64,000 nucleotides of DNA from Naematelia aurantialba (lineage: Eukaryota; Basidiomycota; Tremellomycetes; Tremellales; Naemateliaceae), in contig JAKFAO010000001.1 in NCBI GenBank assembly GCA_021527695.1, positions 1,550,001-1,614,000 of the forward strand, read 5' to 3'. The translations under genes and the position numbers were made by a program. Shown one piece after another: positions 10,111-21,736 of this stretch (its first letter is position 1; each line of letters starts with the position of its first letter). A model generated the notes under the pieces. It had not been told where the DNA came from. It saw only the letters and a list, made by a program, of their open reading frames with translations, and did not search any database.

Positions 10111-12159
10111 GCCGTCCAATTGTCGTCTACTCGGTGCAGTCGGAGACGAGGTCAAGATCTTGACGAGCTCCTGCAGCCCCTGATGCACCGGTCCCTCGGC
10201 GGCGCCCACACCTCCCATCCCCTCTTCTTCGCCCGACTGTGCTATCACACCCGCAGCCCCACCCGCTCCCCCCGCGGGATCTGAGGAAGACCCTACCCCC
10301 GCCGCCCCCGCCGACGATGTCGCCGCCGCGAGCCGCTCAGCTTCTTGTCGGGACTTGTCGATCGCGCGCTCCAAGTCCCGGCGCTCGCGTTCCCTCCGGA
10401 CCTGCGCCACTTGGTCGAGAATCGCCTTGCCGCCCATCTCCTTGACTTCGCGCGCGACGAGCTCGCCGAAGCGCTCGGCCTGCTGGTAGTCCGCTACCAC
10501 GACGGGCGCGGGACAGCGCACGACCTGGTCCGATCCGTCCAGCGAGGTCACGCAGACGCGGAGCGTGAGGCGGGCGCGACGAGCCCTCAGGCCGGGAACC
10601 AATGCAGAGGTGGTTCCTATCGCTGGTGCAGGTACAGACGCCGACGCCGACGCAGATCCAGATTCAGGCTCGGTCGCCGACGCAGACTCGGTAGGCGTGG
10701 AGAAGTACGGCAGGGGCAGGGGGGCGCTGCGGTCGAGGATGCCTGAAAAATGCAGCATGGGCGAATCAGGTGTGATGGGATCAAAGTCGTGCATCGCCCA
10801 GAGCACGTCCGGCTCTGTCGACGGATCCAGCTCCTCGAGCTCGGTTTCGACGCCGACCGGCACGCTGCAGCCGCCTTCGAGGACGCGGAGACACCCGCGC
10901 TCGGCGGCACAGCGCCACTCGGTGGGCCAGTGGCCCACGCCGCGGAGGGCCGCACGCACGCGCGCGTCGCCGGAGCGGATCTCGACGCCCAGCGCGCCCT
11001 GCCCGACCGCGTGGTACAGCGTAGGCGAGGAGATGGGCGCCGTGATGCGGTGGGACATGCCCAGGCGGGCGAGGCCAGAGGTCGCGAGGATGAGGGCGGC
11101 GAAGGGGGAGGTCGGGTGGTCGAGCTTGGCCAGGCGGGTGTTGAGGTTGCCGCGCTGGGACGTCAGCGTGCACACGCGGCACATATTCTGCGACATAATT
11201 CAGGTAGAAATTGATCCTGTCGTTGCATCGAGAGCCAGACTGGCTCCAGAGTGGAGAAGACAAGACGCTGGTGGTGATGCGGCAATGAAATCACGATTCG
11301 AAGAAGGAGCCCTGAAACACAAAGCTAAGAGCAGGCAGGAGCTCACCATGTCTTCAAACTTGAGCCCCGGGAACGCCCTTTTCAGCTGCGCGACGCGCCT
11401 GATCGATCCTGTGCCGATAACGCTCCCCTGTGGCAGCTCTTCCAACGCGGCCTCGCCCCTACCATCCCGCATAACGAGGCAATCTCTCGGGTCCTCGCGC
11501 TCGAGGATCGCGCCGATCTCGCATCCCGCCTTGAGCGTCGTCGGCACGTCTTTGAGGGAATGCACCAGCATGTCGTAGTGGCCCGACGTGAGGCGGGCCT
11601 CGAGCTCGTCTGTCCACAGCGACTTGGCCGGCTGTTGCTGGCTGTACGGCGTGAGGAGGTGCAGTGGCGTCGTCTGGTTCTTGTCCCCGACGGTCGTCAT
11701 GCTCTCCACGGTGAACGTGAGCGACACCGCCCTCGTCCCTCGTCCATCCACAGCACGCCCATCGACGCTGGCAGAGAGGTCAGAGCCGTCACCTCCGCCA
11801 GAGCTACTGGGATGCAGCGCGGCAAGTCCGTCAGAGCTAGTGGGATGCAGCGCGGCAAGTCCGCCAGAGCTACTGGGATGCAGCGCGGCGAGCGCATCCG
11901 CAACCAGTTGCGTCTGCGTCAGCGCGAGATTCGACTTGCGCGTACCAAGCACAAACTCGCCCGCTGGTCGCAGCGAAGCCGGCTCGAACGGGTACCGACC
12001 CGTCGCGAAGACGCGGTCAATGTCGAAGGGCGTCCCAGACGGCGTCGGCATCGCCCCCGTTGCCGACGAGGCTGCCGTCGCCGTAGACGACGAGGGCATG
12101 AGCGGCCGTCGTGCGGCGGCTGTGCTGTTGGTCGCGTGCGGGCACGGCCGGTCCGACAT
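10108..12159 (-). CDS. HEM3: Hydroxymethylbilane synthase (porphobilinogen deaminase)
   Basis: Two exons (11347-12159 and 10108-11154) give 619 residues. The enzyme condenses four porphobilinogens into hydroxymethylbilane in cytosolic haem synthesis. Seen: the N-terminal signature [62 protein letters not shown], joined exactly across the intron; and GGCSVPVGV, whose Cys carries the dipyrromethane cofactor. The product is far longer than the usual 330-380 residues. There is a Ser/Thr-rich N-terminal leader of about 65 residues, a repeat insert after [12 protein letters not shown] encoded by a three-copy 33-nt repeat (11797-11895), and a low-complexity Ala/Ser/Gly-rich C-terminal half. The 192-nt intron (11155-11346) contains an in-frame stop. 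Gene identity is secure; whether the extensions stay in the mature enzyme is unknown. Confidence 0.93.
11797..11895 (-). repeat. In-frame 33-nt triplicated repeat inside HEM3
   Basis: Three consecutive 33-nt units, each encoding an 11-residue peptide like [11 protein letters not shown] or [11 protein letters not shown] on the minus strand. It sits after the first conserved helix of the enzyme and before the conserved [11 protein letters not shown] strand. All copies keep frame. Confidence 0.92.
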
Positions 12160-12745
12160 CCCAGTGTCCTCGACCAGCTCGGATCCTCAACCCAGACGGT
12201 TGACCCAAAGCGAATCCCTCAATCTAACGGTTCACCCAAGGCAACGCTCTTGATTCTATCCAGCACGGGAGATCACTGCTCGAGGCGTGGCCTCTTCGAC
12301 ACACTGCCAGACGCGGCCAGGCGGGCTACCGTAGCAGTAGCGCCGGATTCCGCTGCTTAGCTCGTCGATTGTGTAGAGCCGTCGCAGTGTTTTCGTTGAA
12401 CAAACCAGCAAGAAACTATCCATATCCAAGCTGGCGCATTGACTTTTTTCTTCCAAAACCCGGCCGTGCGCACCACGTGGGAAATGCCTTTGGAATCGGG
12501 CGAATCCGTCCGCGCCAATCACCGCTGCAGCTGCATTGCACTGGACACTCGCACGGACTTGGTGGTGCATGGCTCGCAGGAGGGTGATATCAGCTATCTA
12601 CAAGACTATCTACACACGTCCTCGGCTTATTGCTCATTTGCACAGCTACACAATGGGACGGCCGTTGAAAGGCAAATCAACTGGCGACGAAGGCGTTACC
12701 GAACCGTGGGGCGAGCACAGTCGCCTCGTAACCGCTGGTGCCAGA
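12160..12745. promoter_or_regulatory. HEM3 upstream region
   Basis: 586 nt between the HEM3 start (12159) and the stop of the next minus-strand gene (12746). No coding exon. A CACGTG E-box lies at 12474-12479. The open frames here have no coding signature. Confidence 0.45.
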
Positions 12746-14277
12746 TCAGCATACACAGCCGGGGAGGCGTAAACGATAAGCTGACTGCTGAATGCACATG
12801 TCTCCGCCCGTGGGTCCCACGTGCGGGCAGTGCACGTACGGGTTCGTGGACAGCATCGCAGTGTGGAGGTAACGGCATTCGAGGTTGTTTTCTGATTCCC
12901 TCATCAGCAAGGTCTTGCACGACGGGATTACCACCCACGTCCAAACCTGTCTCATGTGAGCTTGGACAACTGAAACAAAGCTGAAATACAACCTACTCCC
13001 AAGCTTCCCCAATTGGCAGGCCTTGGAGGAATTGAAAGCAGCTGTCGTAGTTGTCGTACTGCTGGTACGAACCGGTGCAGTACTTGTCATGACCCTGGCA
13101 AGTTCGGGTGGCAAGATACTGCTGCAAGATAAATGTTCCGTTGGTAGATGTAACGTTGACAGCCGCAGCCATGTGTGGAAGAAGCAGACTATCGAGCGGT
13201 GAGCAGGTACATCTAACAGTGCGAGATATGCACGCAGACGCACGGAGTGACGAGTTCGGAGAGCTGTCCTCATCAGTGGACGAACCAAGACCGCGTCTGA
13301 AGTGAGCACATGACGCCAAAGCTCACCTGGGCAAAGCGGCGCAGCGTCATGTCGTAACGCGTGATCTGCCCTTGTGGATTGATGGTATAATATCCGTCGA
13401 TCTGTGCAATCAGCTCTGTTGAATTCCATACCCACCTGCAGCGGGTAGCTCTGGTTCAACACGGCGAAATAAACTCGCGAAACAGTCAGCGCGAAACGTT
13501 GGCTACTGCAATGAACGAATCTCACAGTCAATGAGCACTCTAGCGGCGACCACGCCGTCTTTGATGACGAGGCCAGTAACTTCACTCTTTACCGGTGATC
13601 CAATGAGAGCCGGGTCTGTTGGCGACAGCGCTAGGTACGCGAACATGCCGAAGAACTGCCTCAATCAGCCAAATTCGTCGAACAGAAGGCAGTACGGACG
13701 TATTCGCTGGACACGGTCAGAGGAGATTAGCAGCAATACCTGACCGCTCGAATCAGGAATGCAACGTACCAGGCGAGCATTTTGCTGTCGTAACTACATG
13801 GTTCAGTTGAGGCCACCAAAGGATAGACTTACTTTTCGCTGATATCGACCGTGCCAATCACGTCTTCGGCAAACAAGTCTCTAGTTTCGAGAGTCAGTTC
13901 CGAGAACTGGAGGAGGACAGGGAGTGCGCCAGAGGGCCGGGCCACAAGAGCTGATGGCGGAATCGACAGTGCAACGGGGCCTTGCCTTGCGTGCCGTTCT
14001 TCTTCAGGACTTACGTGTCGTTCTTCTTCAGTACTTCCTCGTTGTTCGGATAGGTAAAGGTTTCGACAAATCTCAAGAATGTCTCTTTCGCAATATCTTC
14101 CAATCGCGGCTCACAGCGCGGCGCGAGCCCAAGATAGGTTTTGATAGAGGACACAAAGGTCTGTTTCATGTATCCCTCAGTCAGGTCCCCACACCCGTGA
14201 GCGGAGCTCGCGCCGGCGTGGGCAGCCAACGTCAGGAGGACATAGAAGGCCACGCTCGCGAAAGGCTTGGCCATCAT
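12746..14277 (-). CDS. Secreted paralogue of the 6154-9219 ectodomain, no TM region
   Basis: Several short exons from ATG at 14277 (alternative 14274). Seen: a signal peptide (FASVAFYVLLTLAAHAGA); then conserved blocks shared with the plus-strand relative: DLFAEDVIGTVDISE against LFSENVTGTVD; FFGMFAYLALSP against LFGLFVNSAKN; ITRYDMTLRRFAQ against IQQYDVSFRRWAW; CTGSYQQYDNYDSCFQFLQG against the YETYDECIQF segment; and ENNLECRYLHTAML followed by HCPHVGPTGGDMC. After this motif only about 16 residues remain, ending PGCVC and stop at 12746, so the membrane half is absent. The ectodomain looks like a SnoaL/NTF2-like fold with a Cys-rich C-terminal part (inference). Function unknown. A soluble member of the family seems more likely than a pseudogene, because all exons stay open and splice sites are intact. 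Confidence 0.72.
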
Positions 14278-15267
14278 CTTGCGATGGACTTTTCTCGCGA
14301 ACCAAGTTGAGTTACAGATGGGTGAGTGCCGTGAGTTTCTACCACAGCCCAGAGGCAGAAAGTATCTAAGCGTTCCGACAGGCGATTTTGGACGATAGAA
14401 GTCAGAAAGAGAAGCCAGCAGAGCGACAGACGAAGGCAAGGAAAGCGAAAACAAGGGGGGAAGAAATGCGAAATGCAGGCAGGACCTGGTTATACATTGA
14501 TGAGCTGATCAGTCACCGAGTTGTTGTCCCAGCGTACGACCGCGGCACCGAATCGCCGGAAGGAGGGACGGTCCTTGTGTCCCAGATCCTCTGGCAAGTG
14601 CCGAGGCCGGTCGCCAGATCCCGGTGTCCCGTTGACGCACGGTGCACTCGGATCTGTGATGCCTGGTAGTTGGCCGTGAGAGGCTGGAAGGCAAGGCTGC
14701 CACTGTGAGTGGGCAATGTCCTCGAGGTGTCTCACATAATCAGTACAGTAGGTCGGCCGCCCGTGAGCGACATTGTCACCAGTCAGTAACGTTATACTCT
14801 TTCACAGCGCGTCCCAATCCCAGAACTCCAAGCTGCATTGCTAACCAGGTATCTTTGCAGCAGCCCCTGAAGGAAGCGCACTGGGTTGGATGATCTCGGC
14901 GAGGATGAACGGGCCGCGTCCCAAAGGGGGAATCTGGCACCCTCGGTCGTGACTGCTCGCTCGGTGAACGAGTCTTCCTCTGCACAACTTGGACCAAGTG
15001 TGCGCAAGTAGTGACGACGATGCACCGCGGCCGCGATTGATGTCATGCAGCCTCGTCGACGTTTCCCAATCCGCGTCATGGGATGATGATGATCCGTGTC
15101 GATCCCTGTCATGACGTCAGGCGGTTTTCGCCCCATACATGACCTGTTTCCTAGGGGGCTCTTACCACCAGCTCTTCCTCTTGTACCACCACACAGCAGC
15201 ACCATTAGCGACCCGTCCAACTCTACACACACACAAACACACACACAAACACACACACACACACAAC
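14278..15267. promoter_or_regulatory. Divergent intergenic region with CA repeat
   Basis: 990 nt between divergent start codons. No convincing coding exon. Immediately 5' of the plus-strand ATG is an AC/CA microsatellite (about 15225-15266) that would be in the 5' UTR. Confidence 0.45.
15225..15266. repeat. (AC)n microsatellite in presumed 5' UTR
   Basis: About 40 nt of ACAC interrupted by AAAC units, ending two bases before the start codon at 15268. Confidence 0.9.
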
Positions 15268-15824
15268 ATGTCCACCAACTCGGACGCTCAGACGGGAACG
15301 ACCGCGACGACCGGCACCACCACTTCCGACAGCCAGATGGATGCGGTCGGTGCGTTGTCTTGTTTGCCTTGCTTCCTTCCTCCCCATTCCTTCCCTCCTG
15401 CGTCTCCTCTTCCCTCCTGCGTCTCCTCTTCTCTCCTTGCCTTCCCCTATCATCGGCCTTGCCTTCCCCTGTCATTCTTTTACCCTTGCTGTCGTCTCCT
15501 TGACTCTGTCAGGCCCTCACCCAGTCCGCCCAGTCCCCAGGGTAGCTACGAGTCGCTGACCGCTCGCGTTAGACAAGGGAGTCGACGGCGTCCTCAAGAA
15601 GTCGGGCCACGAACAGTCGCGCGGCACCACCGAGAAGATCTCGGACGGAATGCGATCGGCGTTCAAAAAGGTGCTTTTTTGCTCTACCCCAGCTATCACA
15701 GCGTGACCCTCGCGGATCTCTTGTCTTGTCGATATCAACCTCATGCCAATCTCACCCATCGAGATTGCAACGCTGACTTTCCTAGGGAACCGGCAAAGAC
15801 GTCCCTGTCAAGGACCAAGACTAG
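15268..15824 (+). CDS. Small hydrophilic protein (hydrophilin / Hsp12-like?)
   Basis: Three exons (15268-15349, 15573-15670, 15786-15824) in consistent phase give 72 residues. The product is Thr/Ser-rich at the N terminus (TGTTATTGTTTSDSQMDAVD), then charged and glycine-rich (GVDGVLKKSG, TEKISDGMRSAFKK), and ends KDVPVKDQD. There are no Cys and no hydrophobic core. Size and composition recall small stress-induced hydrophilins such as Hsp12, but I see no diagnostic motif, so this is only a guess. The first intron (222 nt) is CT-rich. The start sits right after the AC repeat. Confidence 0.65.
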
Positions 15825-16078
15825 GCGGCGAGACTAAATGCACTGCTCAGACGTGTAGCGAAGCGGAGAGCAGTAGGGAGAATATGAAAGTGGCGACGGA
15901 AGTGGGAAAGGCTCTCGCTTAGATGTACGAGATGCAGAATGCAAGTCATGTAGCTACGACGAATGTATCCCCTATTCTGCGTGCCGTACCCTTGCGCCGT
16001 ACGGAGTACATTGCCACACCACCCCTAACCCTGTGAGACGGCTCGTACCCCGAACTCGCTGTGAGCACTGCAACCGGC

Positions 16079-19000
16079 CTAAGCGGCAACCGGGCCCACT
16101 TTGGGCATCTCCCTCTGCTTTGGCATCTTGACTTTACTTGCACTGCCCATCATTTGCTCGACCTCGTTCTTGTTAAAGTAGTGCGGCGCGACTGGGATCG
16201 ATCAGCTTCCGTGCTTCTCCACGTCCACAACGTGTTGCCGTTGGAGAGGGAAATGTTACTGGTTGGCAGATGGGTGATGTTTGGTGGGAACATGATGTCT
16301 GGTGGGAACGTGTGAAGTTTAGATGAGGACGTGTCACAGGAGGAGACGTGTAAACGATGGACTCGATGGACTCACGCTCGGACAGCCAGCTGCCCTCGAT
16401 GGGCATGCACTGCCGCATGTACTCTTTGCTGGTAAGCACCAGCTCGTAGTAGAGGATGAACCGCGGGGGCGGCTGCATGCCGACGAGGCCCGACGAGGGA
16501 TGCACGTATACCGAGTGGTTGTTCTTTGTGGTGCGGTACCCGCCGCCCTTGTCGATGCGCGCCGTGTTGTAAAAGTAGCCGGCGGTCAGCGCCTTTTGCA
16601 CCGGGACGACGTCGTTCGGCGTCGACTCGATGACGACTTCGACGCGCTCGCACAGCCCGGCGAGCTGGTCGCGGATGTCCCGGACGCGGCCGAGCGACTT
16701 GAACTGCACAAAGTTCTCGTAGCACCACTGCTGGCTGTAGCCCGCTTCGGCCCACTGCTCGAAGATGTTCAACAGGGTGAAATGGTCCCCGCCGGGCTTG
16801 ATGAACGTCTTGTGCGCCTGGTCGGCATGCACGCGCTTGTCTTTCGGCCGGTACAGCAGCGACGCCGACTCCTGGAGCATCGAGATGATGGTCAGCACCT
16901 CGTGCGTGCACTTGAAGTTCTCAGAGTTGATGATCGCCTTGGACAGCATCGGGTCCACGGGGAACTCGGCCATCCGTCGTCCGAGCCTCGTCAGCTCGCC
17001 TTTGTGGTTCAGCGCGCCCAGCGCATACAGAAGCTCGAATGAGCGGATAATCGTCTCCGCAGGCGGCTTGTCCAGAAAGTCAAAGTTGAGCACGTCGTTG
17101 ATACCCAGCGACTTGAGCATCAGCACCACCATGCCCAGATTGGTGCGCTGGATTTCAGGGATCGTATCCTGCAGCAGCTCGTTCTCAAACGCCCATTTCG
17201 TATAGAGCCGGAACGCTTTGCCCGGTCCAACCCGCCCCGCACGACCTGCACGTTGCTGCGCCGACGCTCTCGAGATGGGCTCGACGACCAAGGACGACAT
17301 GCCAGTTTTCGGGTTATAGTTGTTCTGCTTGACAAAGCCGGGATCAATAACGTACACCACTCCGTCGATCGTGATCGACGTCTCGGCAATATTGGTGGCC
17401 AGGACAACCTTCCTCGCTCCTTCCGGCGTCGGCTCGAAGATCTTGGACTGCATCTCGCTCGGGAGGTTGGCATAGATCGGCGCAATGATCAGCTCAGGCA
17501 CCTTGTCGCCGAGCGCATACATCGTCTCCTTGAGATTCTCCTCGGTCGCTTCAATCTCATCCTGGCCAGTGAGGAAGAGGAGGATATCGCCCTTCGGCTG
17601 CGTCGTGTGGATTTGCAGAATAGTCGTCACCGCCGCATGGATGTAGTTTGCCTCGGGCTGCTGGGTGTAGAACATGTCCACGGGGAACCGTCGGCCAGGA
17701 ACGTCAAAGATCGGCGCGTCGTCGAAGAATGCAGCGAACTTCTGCGCATTCAGAGTCGCAGATGAGATGAGGATACGCAGCTCGGGCCGGAATCGTGCGA
17801 TATCCTTGACCAGACCAAAGAGGATATCAGTCGACAGTGTCCGCTCGTGTGCTTCGTCAATGATCAGGGCGGAGTATGTCGACAGCTCCGGATCGGTAAG
17901 GAACTCTCGTAACAGCATACCATCCGTCATGTACTTGAGCACCGTCTTGTCGCTTGTCATGTCTTCGAACCTGATCGAGTACCCCACCTCCTGACCGAGC
18001 CGTGAGCCCATCTCTTCCGCCACACGCGCAGCGACCGACATGGCTGCCACACGCCTCGGCTGCGTACATCCGACCTTTTGTCCATTCTTGCAGTAACCCG
18101 CCTCGAATAAATACTGCGGTAGTTGCGTGGTCTTTCCCGAGCCTGTCTCGGCGACAACCACCAGCACCTGGTGTTCTGCAATGGCTTCGAGCAGTTCTTC
18201 GCGGAATTCGTAGATTGGAAGCGATTTGCGTGTCTCCTCGATCGTCTTGGCCTGTTGTTCGGCTTGGGCAATCTGATCCAGCAGGGCCTGTGCCTCGGCA
18301 GTCAAAGTCCCGTCCAGTTTTCCCTCTTGCAAAAACTGGATCCCCTGTGTCTCGTCGAACACATAGTCATAAGCGTCCTCGACGATATCCTTGTCCATTG
18401 CACCGGTTCGCAGATCGGTTTTATACCGCTGCGACTCCTCCCACTGGTCGACATCGGTAACAAACTGCCCGTCGGCAGGTTTGTTCTCCTCGTATCGCTG
18501 ATAAAGCGCGTTTTTGCGCTTCTTCGAGTCGATCCGTCCCTGTTCCGTGATATAGTCGTCCGGCATCATATACCCATCCAGACCGTCGTCGATACGTTGT
18601 CGAGCCTCCATGAGCCGGATGAGCTCCTTCTTCTGCTCGTGGTCACGCAGTTCACGCTTTGACATCTTCTGGTTGCGGAACAAGATCTTCTCGTCCTCGA
18701 TTTCCAGCTTGAGCAGATCGAGCCGCTGCTGTTCACGCTTGTTCAGGTATTCCTGTCGCGAGCGTAGGCGGAGCGAGTCGATCTCTCTGGCGCGTGTCTC
18801 TGCATCGGCTTCAGCAGCTGCAGCACGGGCGTCGGCCTCGAGGCCGCCTTTGGTCCGTGTCGAATGGTCGGTAACGAGCTTCTTGGTCCGATCGCGATCC
18901 TTCTCCTTCATGCGCTCTGCGAAACGATCTCGCTCCGCCAGATCTTCAAGCCGTTCCCGCTCTAGCCGTTCTTCCTCCGTCTCCTCAGGGGGTGGCGTGC

Positions 19001-19568
19001 CTTCCTTGACGTCCTCGATACGAACCCGTTTCTGTTCTGGCTCTTCCAGATCCTCTGGCGCGTCGTCCCAATTCCCCTCTGTATCCCGCTTCCGACTGCT
19101 CCGGCCAAGTTTCACCTCACCGTCTTTCTCCTTCTTTTCCTTGTCCTTCTTCCGCTCCTTCTTCCGCCCCGAGGTGCTCGACTCCGCCTCGTCCTCCATC
19201 ATGAACGAGTATCGCTTAGCCTCGGGAGCAACACGCGACGCCTTTGGAGCCTTGGTTTTACGCGGAACTAGCCCATGCACCTGCGCTGCAAAGGCTTGCG
19301 CGTCCGCAGAGTCAGCCATACCCCCGCTAACGAGGGCAGAGTAGAGGTCTCCTGGCGTTTTGGATGAGGTGGCTGAGGGTGGCAAGGTTAGCGAAGTACG
19401 GCAGTCGCGCTGAGAGAACTGACCGAGGGAGTAGACATAATCGACAGTCGCTGAGTCTGATGAACCGAGGATCTGGTCGCCGCTGGTCAGCCTAGAACGC
19501 TGAGCACGACGTTGAGTGCGACATACCTTGACGACATTGTCGGAGATGAAGGTCTTGAGGTCGGACAT
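16079..19568 (-). CDS. PRP2: DEAH-box splicing ATPase Prp2 (DHX16 family)
   Basis: Four exons (19527-19568, 19424-19472, 16376-19372, 16079-16191) give 1066 residues, close to DHX16. Prp2 remodels the activated spliceosome before the first catalytic step. Seen: a charged Lys/Glu-rich N-terminal half; ETGSGKTTQLPQYL (motif I); TQPRRVAAMS (Ia); IIDEAHERT (DEAH, II); ISSATLNAQKF (III); FLTGQDEIE (IV); ATNIAETSITIDGV (V); QRAGRAGRVGPGK (VI). After these come the helicase-associated (HA2) and OB-fold regions (RTTKNNHSVYVHPSSGL, YELVLTSKEYMRQ). The last exon restores the expected ending (WLSELAPHYF). The final intron is 184 nt. Divergent from PRP19 across 283 nt. Confidence 0.93.
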
Positions 19569-19851
19569 CTTCACCGATTACGCAGACGGTACAAAACCCG
19601 GCGGCGGACTAGTCCAGCTCAAGCCGTAGGGCAGATAGCCACAATGACTACCGCCCCTTTTCTACGATACAGATAGACCAGATGAGGGTGAAGACCAAGA
19701 AGTACAGGATCAGGCGTCGGAGAGTCAGCTGCACGTAACAGCGGCAAAGAAGATGACGTGTTATTTTATCCACGGAAGTTATCACTCGTTTCTCCCTTCT
19801 GTCTTCAACACAGAATCCCATTCGAGTACATCTTTCAATACACCTGACGAC
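19569..19851. promoter_or_regulatory. PRP2/PRP19 divergent promoter
   Basis: 283 nt separate the two start codons, so both genes very likely share this promoter region. No canonical TATA or CACGTG seen. Confidence 0.6.
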
Positions 19852-21736
19852 ATGTTCTTTTGTGCTAGTAAGTCTTGCGGTTGCGCCAGCATTGTTAAAT
19901 ACAGTCGGAGCACCAGTTCCATTGAGGCCTCCTCTTTGCTCCAATGGTTAACAGAAGCTAACACCCTGTAGTCTCGGGCTCTCCCCCTACCGTCCCAGTC
20001 GTCTCCAAGACTTCTGGAACTGTCTACGAGCGAGCGTTGATTGAGCGGTACATTGGTGCGTCATTAATCTCTTGTCTTATTGGATGGAGACTAATGCCAT
20101 GTGTAGAGGAAAATGGGACTGACCCAATCTCTGGCGAGCCATTGACCAAGGAGGATCTGATCGATGTGAAAGCTAGTACGTCCTGTGTCGGGCGTCTTGA
20201 CAATTCGAGGATCAAGTCTAACTCATTGACTAGAACCATCGACGATTGCTCCTCGGCCGTCGAACCACACCTCGATCCCTTCGCTCCTTACTGCTTTACA
20301 AAGTGAATACGATGCGATCATGCTGGAGAGCTTGGATCTGAAAAAGTCGTACTCGACCGCGCAGTACGTCGTTCAGTTACACCGCGCTGTCTACTGGAGC
20401 ATTCGTACTGATTATACACAGACAAGAATTGGCAAACGCTTTATACCGTGAGGATGCTGCCACCAGGGTCATCGCGCGACTCTTGAAGGAGAGGGATGAG
20501 GCAAGACAGTCAGTTCTCCTGGGCAATGCGCAAGAGCTGCACTGACTTTGCAGGGCATTGACATCACTACAGAGCGCTGTGGGGGTTGCGCCCGCTCCTG
20601 CTGCCAGCGCGCCCGCAGAGGATGTGGAGATGGCACCTGCTGGGGCGCTGCCTGAGGCTGTTGAAGCGAAGATAATGGAGACCAACGCGGCGTGAGTCTT
20701 GTCGACTGAGGAAGCAATAGCGGGAACTGACGTGTTAAGTTTGTCATCTGTCCGAAAGAAGCGCAAGCCTGCGCCTGGTTATGCCACTCCCGATGCTGTC
20801 AAAAGCTACACCCAGATCTCGCACGTCCCGTCTCTGCACGCTACCAAGCCGGCCGGGATCTCCACGCTCGACGTGGCAGCAGACGGCAACGTCGTCGTCA
20901 CTGGTGGGCCTGACAAGGTAGTCCAGGTGTTCGACCTCGAGGCGTCGAAGGTCCTTGGGACCCTCAAGGGTCACACCAAGCCGGTTACGCACGTTGCCTT
21001 CCGAGAGACTGAAGGGACGAGACTGGTCATCAGTGGATCTGCGGACAAGACTGTGCGCTTGTGGGGCGAGGATGACGGCAAGTGGTCGGCCAAGGCCAAC
21101 ATGACGGGCCACAAGGGCGAAATCACTGGTCTGGCCGTGCACCCATCTGGCTCGTATGTCGCCGCCGCATCGTCAGACTCCACATGGTCGCTGTACGATC
21201 TCGACGAAGGCAAGAACGTCGTCAATTACTCTGCTGTCGCGGGAGTGGATGGCTCATTCGCCTACACGTCCTTTGCCGTGCACCCTGACGGTGTTCTGCA
21301 CGGTGGGGGAGTCAAGGACGGCGGTGTCCGCGTGTGGGATGTGCGGCAGTCGGCGTCTCTTGCCGCCTCGCTCTCGGCGTATGACACCGACGTCAACTCG
21401 CTGTCCTTCTCCGAAAACGGCTACTATCTCGCGACGTCTACGAGCTCCAACGGCACCATCAACGTCTTTGACCTGCGTAAACTCGCGATCGTGTCGTCTT
21501 GGACGCTTCCGAGCGAAAACTCCGTCACAGAGGTTCGATTCGACACGTCGGCGCAGTTCCTCAGCGTCGCAGGCACGGATCTGAGAGTGTACCAGAACAA
21601 GACGTGGGACGAGCTGTTGAAGTTTGAGGATAATGCGGGGCTGATCACCGGCGCGCGGATGACCAAGCTGGGTGCGGAGATCGTGCTTGGCGGAATGGAT
21701 CGGTCGCTGAGGGTCCTTGGGAGCAAGGCAGAGTAG
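19852..21736 (+). CDS. PRP19: Pre-mRNA-processing factor 19, U-box E3 ligase
   Basis: Seven exons (19852-19867, 19972-20055, 20107-20175, 20234-20363, 20422-20508, 20554-20691, 20740-21736) give 506 residues, matching yeast and human Prp19 (about 503-504). Prp19 is the core of the NineTeen complex, which stabilises the activated spliceosome. Seen: an N-terminal U-box starting MFFCAISGSPP with [10 protein letters not shown] and [14 protein letters not shown]; a central Prp19 coiled-coil region ([37 protein letters not shown]); and a C-terminal WD40 propeller ([65 protein letters not shown]). The first coding exon is only 16 nt and encodes the U-box start, so a simple ORF call would miss the whole E3 domain. 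Confidence 0.95.

Noticed and set aside
10565..12360. Long plus-strand frames opposite HEM3
   Set aside because: Arg/Ser-rich antisense shadows of the conserved enzyme.
12439..12984. 181-residue plus-strand frame
   Set aside because: Runs across the HEM3 promoter and antisense into the secreted paralogue; no coding features.
14490..14735. Minus-strand frame between divergent genes
   Set aside because: Composition is promoter-like and no splice chain connects it to the gene at 14277.
16323..19344. Long plus-strand open frames opposite PRP2
   Set aside because: Antisense shadows of a GC-rich coding exon; no start context, splice logic or domain.
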